A stretch of DNA of 64,000 nt from positions 1 to 64,000 of the forward strand of contig JAPEVC010000080.1 of assembly GCA_027946555.1 (NCBI GenBank), given 5' to 3'. The notes under the pieces are model-generated. The model worked only from the letters and a program-made list of their open reading frames with translations, did no database searches and was not told the origin of the DNA. The DNA is from Gnomoniopsis sp. IMI 355080. Its lineage: Eukaryota > Ascomycota > Sordariomycetes > Diaporthales > Gnomoniaceae. The number at the start of each line of letters is the position of its first letter. Positions within the stretch are counted from its first letter, which is position 1. The translations under genes were made by a program, and so were the position numbers. Below, one piece after another: positions 56,042-64,000 of this stretch.

Positions 56042-57508
56042 ATGAGTGCTGCACTAGACTGGCTTGTCGAGCACGAGCCGGCCTTCAGAAAGTCAGTATT
56101 GCGGTGCTATACAGATACAAGATAGCAGTCTAACCAAGTCCACAGAGCCCGACTCCCAGCTCTCTACTCCGACTTCCAAGGCCAGCGCACGACGAACCCA
56201 GATGGCTACCAAGCAAATGTTTCCGCTTGGCGACGTGGTCTGGCAAGCCTCGTGCGCGCAGGTCTTGCTCCTGCCGGCTCTGGCTCATCCTCCACGCCGA
56301 ATCACGTCGTCCTGTCTGCCGACGAGTCTCTCCTTCGAACTCTCGAGAGCAAACAGTACGGCCGACCACTCGCCCTAGGCGCCGTCATTCGAGATGCTGT
56401 TCAGCAGAGAGACCTCATACCATTGCCGGACTTCCTGAAGTCACAGCAGAGCATATACTACAAATCTTGGAGCTCGATACCGTGGAATGTTGCCTCTTGG
56501 GGCTTCAAACAGCTGGGCTTGACCGGCGCCTTCACATTCGGCGGCAGTGATCGATTACCTGGAGGGCAATTTGTGGTGATAGCGAACTTGGAAGCCGCGT
56601 CCAAAGCTGTGGTGGAGAATACGGCCCCACTCACTTCGCGCTTCGAGCGGACATTTTCGAAAGTGCAATTTCAAACCGAGTTCAGAGACTCAGTATTGAA
56701 GGGCCAACAGCTGTCCGACATGGATATGGAAGTTCTCCTAAAGTTTATGTCGCGCGATCAGGGGATCCTACTCTACGACGGAAAGACTATTAAAATCAAG
56801 ACGCCCAGCAGCCCTGAGACCGCCATCACGGCGGAGGACGAGACAATCGCGTCGTTGAAGGAGTTGACCGAGTACCTGGAACACCAAACATCGGTGTTGG
56901 AGAAGAAGATTGACGAGCTTACCATGACGGCAAAAGAAGCAGTTGCTAAGAAGAACCGCGTCTCAGCCCTGGCGGCTCTTAAGTCAAAGAAGCTAGCCGA
57001 GACGTCCCTGCAGACACGCTTCGCTACGCTCAATCAGCTGCAGGCGGTTTCGGCCAAAATCGAGCAGGCCTCGGACAATGTCCAGCTTGTCAAGGTCATG
57101 GGTGCCAGTGCCGACGTCCTCCAGGGTCTCCACGCGCAGGTCGGTGGCGCGGAGGGCGTGGAGGATGTCGTGGACCGCATGCGTGAGCAGATGGCTCAGG
57201 CCGATGAGGTGTCTAGTATACTAAACGAGTCCGGGCCGGTCGTCGACCAAGGCGAGCTCGACGACGAGCTGGATGCCATGCTGGAGCAGGAGAGGAAGGA
57301 AGAAGAGGCCGCCGAGCGCGCAAAGAGGGAGACCGACGAGAGAAAGGAGGCCCAGGAGACCGCGAGGAGACTTGCGGAGCTGGATGCAATGCAGTCATCT
57401 ACGGAAAAGATACGGAACCAAATACAGGACGAGGAAGAGGACTTGTCCGGGGAGCTGAGTCAGATGTCTTTGGAACGACACAAACTTCAGGAGCAAGCCG
57501 AGAGCTGA
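56042..57508 (+). CDS. CHM7: ESCRT-III-related protein CHM7/CHMP7
   Basis: Snf7-domain protein that works in nuclear-envelope surveillance and ESCRT-III assembly. The model is join(56042..56091,56146..57508), 470 aa. The N-terminal half is the CHMP7-type winged-helix region (MSAALDWLVEHEPAF, then LPALYSDFQGQR and YYKSWSSIPWNVASWGFKQL), which sets it apart from shorter ESCRT-III subunits. The Snf7 domain starts near residue 245 (LKELTEYLEHQTSVLEKKID) with basic helix KKNRVSALAALKSKKLAE, and continues to VVDRMREQMAQADEVSSIL. An acidic coiled-coil tail rich in Glu (LDDELDAMLEQERKEEE) follows, consistent with the autoinhibitory region. Intact. Confidence 0.88.
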
Positions 57509-57857
57509 TTAGGTATGCAGCGTTGCATGATGGGTTCGGAGTATTCAGGAGTCATCTTTTCATAGCATGCCAACTACTGGCTGGTGTTCGTACCTTTTTT
57601 TTCATTTTCGCAATACGGTCGCGAGGAAAGCCCCTAGCTTGCCCCGACAAGGGTGTATGGAACAATCTCAGGTAAGAGCAATTCTTACAGTCGGAGGTCT
57701 GCGACTCCAACTGCAGCTCAAGAATCTGAGGCACGACAGCGACAAAGTATAGAGCGTCCGAGGTGCCTAATTCTGCAAGTTCGATGTTCTCTCCGAAGAC
57801 AAGCTTGTATTCTAGGCTGTTGTCTATAGCTAAGAGAGAAGCTCGAGCTGTAGCTGG
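57509..57857. other. Intergenic between convergent CHM7 and RAD18
   Basis: 3' flanks only. Confidence 0.5.
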
Positions 57858-59248
57858 TTATGTATGAGCTCCTGCAATGGCGGAACTGACTACCGTATCG
57901 ACGTTTGCATGCTCATCACCGGACAACAAGAGACTCTCTCTTTGACTTTCATCGAACTTGGCAGACGATGTCAAATCTACGGGTGTCGCACTTTTTCCGA
58001 GCGTCTGAACAGTCTGCGCTTCATCTGTCTCCATACCCGTGGGAAGTCCATTGCTATCAGCACCATCCGTATGAGGAGTTTCGGCTTTCTCTGAGCCATG
58101 AACAGATGGGCTCAGCTGCCGTGCTTTCTCCGCAATCTTTTTGGTTGACCTCCGCGCTTGGGCAATGAGATCGTTGAAGGAGTCGTTGTGTTTAGTAGAC
58201 CATCCGGCCCCATCGAAATCCTTATCCTTGACTTGCGCCCCTTGATATACTGATGCAGACGAATTGGATGCATGGCCTCCCTGTGTCCGCTCCCAAGTGT
58301 CCAGGTCATGCAATAACTCTCGTTTCGGTCTAGGTCGTGCCGAGTCACAATTCGCATTCCATATCATTACCCACTCCTTGTGTCTCTTCTCCATGAGCAA
58401 CTTGTTACCCCAATTTGGGATGCCGCTTTCCGCGAGTTTCTTTCTCAGTTTACTTTCGTTCAGTAGGGAATAGTTTGTCGACGGCAGGCGTTCGTAGTGT
58501 GCACCTGGGGTGAGACCGGTAGAGCGAACTGTTGTGAATCCAAATTTAGTGGACTTGGATGGGTTCGGCTGGGGAGTTGGCTCTCCAGGGCAGTCGGTGT
58601 CGAGGTGCCTGTCGACTTTCTCGGCCTTCATCCTCCACAGACAGATTGGACATTCCGAGAGACCGTCATCTGTATGGCAGATTAGCCGCCATTCGAGAGA
58701 ATTCAACATACACGGACGCAGCCCGGAAGCATACCAGGAATGTACTCGTCCTGCTCCTCTGCATCTAACTCGTTTGCTTCTTCTTGTATACTAGTCGCTG
58801 CGTTCGCCTCCGACCGCATACTCCTCGACCGCGTAGACATTCTAGTTCTCTTGTTCGCGGATTCGCCCCTTGCGGACATGTTGTCGGCCTTTCTCTTGGG
58901 CGGTGTAGCAGCTGGAGCTGTGGGCTGGCGGGCAAGATCAAGCATGGCTTTTCTGGAATGCATAAAGGCTTCGGCAGCCTCTCGTATGGCCCAATTGCCT
59001 CGAAGTTTCGATTCCTGATCCGTGGTACGGCACAACGGGCATTTTCCGTCTGTGTTGAGTGCTCTTCGTATGCAGAGCGAGCAGAAAGTGTGGGAGCATG
59101 AGGTGATCATGGGAGAGTTGAAGAAATCCTTGCAGACATGGCAACGCAGTGACTGTTCAACTTCCCTAAGGCTGGATAGAGGGGTCCCAAGCCAGTCCGA
59201 TGGGTCCGAGACATCGTAGCCGTCATCTTTCGAGACCGGGACGGTCAT
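57858..59248 (-). CDS. RAD18: E3 ubiquitin ligase RAD18
   Basis: With Rad6 it mono-ubiquitinates PCNA at stalled forks, opening post-replication repair. The model is complement(join(57858..58669,58735..59248)), 441 aa. ATG 59248 is the first Met before the conserved DVSDPSDW start; the frame is open upstream without homology. The RING finger lies at residues ~36-73 (CHVC ... SCSHTFCSLC ... CPLC). The UBZ4-type zinc finger is at ~178-198 (CPIC ... RHLDTDC), created across the intron. The SAP DNA-binding motif is at LPSTNYSLLNESKLRKKLAE, and the following MEKRHKEWVMIWNANCDS block is typical. The Rad6-binding region follows it. No defect. Divergent from POL32. Confidence 0.95.
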
Positions 59249-59663
59249 TGTGTTGTTCGTGTACTCGAGGCTAAGAAGTATATTCTGGTTGCGATAATAA
59301 GTATGGGTGGAAATTTTGGCATCGTCAGGGGAGAAATTCGACGTCCTGACCCCAAGGCACCTTGAACACAAGAGTGGTTCTTTGTCAAGAAAGTAAGAAA
59401 GGATGAGTTTCGAGGAGACGCGTATATTGGGAAAGTCGCGTCATGGGCTAAGGCTCTAAATTTGGGGAAGGCGCGACGCCCCACCACGGGCATCCTAGGC
59501 ATATATACCTTCTAACCTACTTCTGCAATATTTCCACCATATCTCCTTAGTCCCACACTCAACATCTGAAAATCGTCTCAATTGGCTTGCGTCAAATTCT
59601 TGCCATCGTAATTCTCGCTCATTAACATCATTCAACTGGCCTGAAATCGCTGTCAACCACATC
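59249..59663. promoter_or_regulatory. Bidirectional promoter RAD18 / POL32
   Basis: These 415 bp lie between the two start codons. They contain a perfect ACGCGT box (MluI cell-cycle box) near 59418, a GTCGCGT nearby, and GGCGCGACGCC near 59469, all similar to MBF/E2F-type S-phase elements. Confidence 0.65.
59418..59423. promoter_or_regulatory. ACGCGT, candidate MluI cell-cycle box
   Basis: Perfect six-base match to the MBF (Mbp1-Swi6) site between two replication/repair genes. Function inferred from yeast knowledge. Confidence 0.55.
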
Positions 59664-61205
59664 ATGGACGACTACAAGAAGTATCTGGCCGAGCAGGTCG
59701 TGTCTGAGGACAAGATCGTAAGAATATCGATTCAAATCAAAGATAAGGCGTCCTGAACTGACAAGTCTAAGGTCACATATCGATCCTTGAGTCGAGCACT
59801 GAAGGTCAATGTCAATGTCTCCAAGCAGTGAGTACATATCTTGCAGAGGAACACGGGCTACCGCTCAACGCATCCTTATCCAGGATGCTCTACGATTTTC
59901 ACAGCTGGCAAAATGGAAAGAAGCCCGGGACCGTTCATGCCACCTATATGATCTATGGCACCAAGAAGATCGTCCAGACCAACGGCCACTCTCAGCAGGA
60001 TGAGGATGTGGAGATGACTAGCTCCCCTCCAGAATCCGCACCACAAACTCAGGAAGTGCCCCTGAAGACTCTGTCTCTTGTGGCGGAGGGCAATCTGGGC
60101 GGTACGTCATAAATGACCCATATTCGGAGCGATTGGTTGACATTGTAAACAGACGTACTTGCTGAGTACGAGCAGGTCACGGCCATCCATGTTTACAGCA
60201 TCGGTCCCCATCCGGTGAAGGTGAGTTCTTGTTTTGTATTCAATGGCTGGATTTCTGTAATCACTAACAGCTCTTTCAGGATATGCAATTACTTGCGGAT
60301 GTCTCCAGACCACCCACACTTGGAACCGCTGCTTCGTTTGACTCGGTTGGCCTAGGCCCTACTCGTAACCCTTATGTTCGACGAAGAGATCGTCGCAATG
60401 CAGCCCCTAGAGTTGTAGCCGCAGCCACGGAACCAGCTAAAACGAAGCAAGCTCCTGCAACGTTGGTTCCAGCTGAGAAAGTCAAAGAGGAGCCTAAGAC
60501 AGAGTTGAAACCGTCCTCCAAAGAGTCTACGCCAACTTCCTCAGGTACGAAGAAACCTGCAGCAAAGCGTGGAGCGTCTGGAGGTATAATGCAGTCTTTT
60601 GCCAAAGCCGCTACAATGCCGAAGAAGGCGAGCAAGCCCAAGCCAGCTGCTTCTGCTGAAGAAACGAACGTACAGGATCTCGCTCTTTCGGACGATGGCG
60701 AGGACGACTCTTTGGCAATGCCGGAACCCGAAGAGGAGAACGACACAGCGCGCAAGAACAGGCAAGACCGACAAGATGCGCTGAAGCGTATGATGGAAGA
60801 AAGCAGCGAAGACGACGAGTCTGAGAAGGAAGATACTCTTATGGACGATGCTGAGGCAGAGCCGCCTGCACCGGAGCCTGAGGCCAAGGAAGATACTGAG
60901 CCAGCCGAAGTCGTCTCTAGCACGGGCGACGGGCGACGCAGAGGCAAGCGACAGGTCATGAAGAAGAAGACTGTTATGGATGAACAGGGCTACCTGGGTA
61001 TGTCGTGTGTCACCTGTTATACAACCGACGGTTTACTAACTGATTGCTAGTTACTGTCCAAGAGAAAGGCTGGGAGTCATTCTCGGAGGACGAGCCAGTG
61101 CCAGCGTCAAAGAAGAAAGTCGAGACAGCGTCGCAGCCAGCGAAGCCGAAAAAGGCAGCTCCAAAGGGCCAAGGAAACATCATGTCGTTCTTCAGCAAAA
61201 AGTAG
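59664..61205 (+). CDS. POL32: DNA polymerase delta subunit 3 (POL32/CDC27)
   Basis: Non-catalytic subunit of polymerase delta, also part of polymerase zeta in yeast; it ties the enzyme to PCNA. The model is join(59664..59717,59772..59827,59884..60101,60153..60220,60280..60997,61051..61205), 422 aa, six exons, every junction in phase. The N-terminal winged-helix part includes DYKKYLAEQVVSEDKIVTYR, MLYDFHSWQNGKKPGTVHAT and EQVTAIHVYSIGPHPVKD. The middle is Lys/Glu/Pro-rich and disordered, with several acidic SEDD-type blocks. The extreme C-terminus QGNIMSFFSKK is a PCNA-interacting (PIP) box. Intact. Shares its promoter with RAD18. Confidence 0.92.
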
Positions 61206-61900
61206 TGATTGCACGACTCGAGTTGTTACATAGTACTTCTGACCAGGATCCAATTGACTCCACCACTGCTGGTCTTGTCCACGGAGTCAGCAGCAAAGCA
61301 GCTCGACATCGTTTTGAACACCTACTAGCGATGTGTCTCTGCATGAAATCTCACTCTGAGGAACGTGGGCTATCCGCCACTTAGATCAAAGGGTTTAGAT
61401 CCGCGTTGGCGTCTATTTTCGAGGACGTACCTGAAGAATTAGTGGAGTAGTCTCCAGGTCTCTCAAAAAGCCCCTGTCTTGACATGTGTTAGTAGCCGTT
61501 AGAGGCAAATTCAGGGGATGATCCTGTTGAAGCTAAGGGAACCCTGCGGTCCGTGCAGCGACAATCTCGCGGGGTAAGGCTGAAGCCTGAACGACACACG
61601 GGCGACACCCGGATCGACATACGCGGCAACACCTTCACCTCATTTCCGATCATCCTGCCGCTTGCTGTACCAAAATTACTCCCATTGTTAGCTCACAACT
61701 TTTGTGCGGCTTTGGCTATTTTCCTCCTCCTTATAATGATCTAGCCACGACCTCTCTCCGACATTTCGACAGTCGGTGTTGGCCGGGCTCTGATCGCTGT
61801 TAAGAGTGTCGGTCAAGCTCTGGCCGCCTATCATCAAAGGGTCGCTACAGTAGTACCGAAAGCACGTCGCCAGCCTTAACTCCTCTTTTCGTTCTCGGAC
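61206..61900. other. Intergenic, no gene seen
   Basis: 3' flank of POL32 and promoter of the GH125 gene. Confidence 0.5.
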
Positions 61901-63685
61901 ATGACTTTCATGATGGGCCTGCTTGGACCACTCTTCGTGCTTCTTTATGCACCTTTCGGCCTATGCGAAGGGCCCCTCGGGAGCATACAAAAACCACCAG
62001 AGGGTCAAGTCCAGCACCAGCAGCCGCTGGCCGAAGATGTCGACTGGGCCGCAAACTGTCCAGACTACGCCAAGTTCTCGAAACACCACCATGGCCCAGA
62101 TAGTCTAGGGCCATTGGGCTTGCCTTTCCAGAGGCCGCACCCTAAATGTCGAACATTTCACTCCGATGCCGTCGAGGAGGTAATCAAGGATGTCACCTCA
62201 CGCATGAAGGATCCCGACCTTGCGCGCCTCTTCGAGAATACTTTCCCTTCCACTACGGACACGACTATAAAGTTTCACACCGATGGAACCAAAAAATTCA
62301 AGAAGAAGGACACGGGGCGAAGTGTGCTTGAAGGTGGAGCATGGGAGGGTCCTCAAACGTTCGTGGTGACGGGGGACATCACGGCGGAATGGCTTCGCGA
62401 CAGTTGCAATCAATTGTCTCCGTACATGGCACTCGCAAAGAAGGACAAAGCATTGTCCAACATGATTCTTGGGGCCGTCAATACGCAAGCCGAATATGTT
62501 ATCCAGTCGCCATACTGCAATGCTTTCCAGCCGCCTCCCATCTCGGGGCTGAAGGTCTCCTACAACGGCCAGGAAGACTACGTCCACCCTGCGTACGAGC
62601 CAACTGTCGTTTTTGAGTGCAAGTATGAGCTCGACTCCTTAGGTCACTTCCTAACTTTGGCAAACGACTTTCACGACGCGACCGGGTCCTTGGACTTTGT
62701 GAACGTGCGCTTCCTTTTGGCATTGGAAACTTTGCTGGAGGTGCTCGAGCAGCAGAGTCAGTCAACCTTCGACTCAGAGACTGGACGCTTCCGCAGAAAC
62801 GAATATACCTTCAAGCGCCAGACTTGGACTGGCACTGAAACGTTGAACTTAGACGGCGTTGGCAACCCGTTGAACAATGGCACTGGTCTTGTTCGCAGTG
62901 CCTTCAGACCTAGTGATGATGCCACCATCCTGGGCTTCTTTATTCCAGCAAACGCTATGATGGCCGTAGAGCTTTTGAGGACGGCGGCCATCCTCAAAGA
63001 CGCTGGTGAGGAGGCCACGGCACAAAGGCTTGCCCGCTGGAGCAAGACGATAAAGGATGGTATTTGGGAGCATGGTGTAGTGCAGCACGCCAAATACGGA
63101 CCGGTCTACGCGTATGAAGTTGACGGTTATGGCTCTTCCATCTTGATGGACGATGCGAACTACCCGAGTTTACTGGCCCTGCCGCTGATGGGATTTGTGC
63201 CGTCGGACGATCCCGTTTATCAGAACACCCGGAAGATGTTGCTGGATCGTGCGTCCAATCCGTACTATCTGGAAGGGAAAGAATTTCGAGGTATTGGAGG
63301 TGAGTCAACTGAGAAATCCAGTCTACCTTGATCAAGCTTCTAAAGTTCAACAGGGCCCCATATCGGGCTTTCCAACGCCTGGCCTATGAGCTTGCTCATA
63401 CAAGCTCAGACCAGCGACGATGACGCAGAGATTTCAGGATGTATCGACTTTGTTCTCAAGTCTGCAAAGCTTGGGTTGATTCATGAAAGTATTGACGTCA
63501 ACAACCTCGGCTCTTATACAAGTGAGTGACATCTTGCCCATTCGCTTGATACAATGTGCTAATATGCATGCTCTTCAGGAAGCTGGTTTGCTTGGGCAAA
63601 TGGAGTTTTCGCTGAAACAATACTAGATTTGGCTACACGCAAACCTCATTTAATTTTTACAGATCCGACACCATACGAGATATAG
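61901..63685 (+). CDS. GH125 exo-alpha-1,6-mannosidase, secretory
   Basis: Metal-independent inverting mannosidase family (formerly DUF1237) acting on alpha-1,6-linked mannose of glycans. The model is join(61901..63299,63354..63521,63579..63685), 557 aa, in phase. The N-terminus (LLGPLFVLLYAPFGLCEG) is a signal peptide, so secretory or vacuolar. Landmarks are VVTGDITAEWLRDSCNQLSP, which carries the family's WLRDS motif, YEPTVVFECKYELDSLGHFL, RSAFRPSDDATILGFFIPAN, ILMDDANYPSLLALPLMGF and the spliced GIGGPHIGLSNAWPMSLLIQ. The C-terminus is NNLGSYTRSWFAWANGVFAE, across the last intron. No defect. The product could trim N-glycans or help use yeast/fungal mannan. Confidence 0.93.
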
Positions 63686-64000
63686 TGTTATGACATGAGC
63701 ATGGGTGGTAGGGACAGCAGGCCTGGCATGATGAGTTTCGGGACTTCAAGTTCGTCAGGATACCCAACCCTTGAGCGGCTTCTTATCACCTAGTACGTAG
63801 CAAAGGAGACTAGAGCGACTTGGGACGAGTTTACGATGGTAGGGGTCAATGTAGAGGTTGAGCGCTCTCCTACCAGCCAAACTTGAGAGTTCCCCCGTCA
63901 AGGATGGCTTGCTTCATTCTTCGTCCTTGACTCAGCAGAATAAGAAACGTGGGTATATGTGAACATACCTGGGGGTGTCATTCAAATTCACGGCATCAGC
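63686..64000. other. 3' flank of the GH125 gene, window end
   Basis: No gene seen before the window ends. Confidence 0.5.

Overview
The window looks like nuclear DNA of a filamentous ascomycete (Pezizomycotina, probably Sordariomycetes). The evidence is short GT-AG introns (about 50-120 nt) with CTAAC-like branch sites, Zn2Cys6 regulators, a class I hydrophobin, a UstYa/DUF3328 protein, and fungal housekeeping genes (PGK, SEM1, IML2, CHM7, RAD18, POL32). Gene models were built by hand by joining reading frames at splice sites. Exon limits were checked for phase but not against transcripts and may be off by a base.

The first ~24 kb is accessory in character: gene-poor, with broken genes and long empty stretches. 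In order it holds a disrupted GH43 glycosidase, an MFS monocarboxylate-type transporter divergent from a Zn2Cys6 regulator, a broken gene joining an unrecognised N-terminal region to a short-chain dehydrogenase (SDR) domain, and a secreted Ser/Thr-rich protein. Then come three minus-strand genes in a row: a second Zn2Cys6 regulator, an NCS1 permease and an ABBA-fold (CloQ/NphB-type) aromatic prenyltransferase. Last is a 647-aa orphan whose C-terminus resembles a papain/OTU-like cysteine-protease module. The palindrome TACCTAGGTA occurs six times here, all between genes.

From ~25 to ~46 kb the content is mostly core: an alpha/beta hydrolase with a very long disordered N-terminus, a fatty-acid-hydroxylase-family membrane protein with eroded histidine boxes, IML2, SEM1, PGK, an Mpv17/PMP22 protein, a small single-pass membrane protein, and a mitochondrial-looking conserved protein. 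From ~46 to ~53 kb there is a second accessory patch: a secreted GNAT-fold protein, a hydrophobin carrying ~220 residues of Gly-rich repeats, and a convergent UstYa-family protein.

The last 10 kb is compact: a TauD-type xanthine dioxygenase, CHM7, RAD18 divergent from POL32 across a shared promoter with an ACGCGT box, and a GH125 alpha-1,6-mannosidase. RAD18 and POL32 both act in post-replication repair. The strongest leads for something new are the regulator-permease-prenyltransferase trio, the orphan protease-like protein, the SDR fusion gene, and the hydrophobin/UstYa pair.
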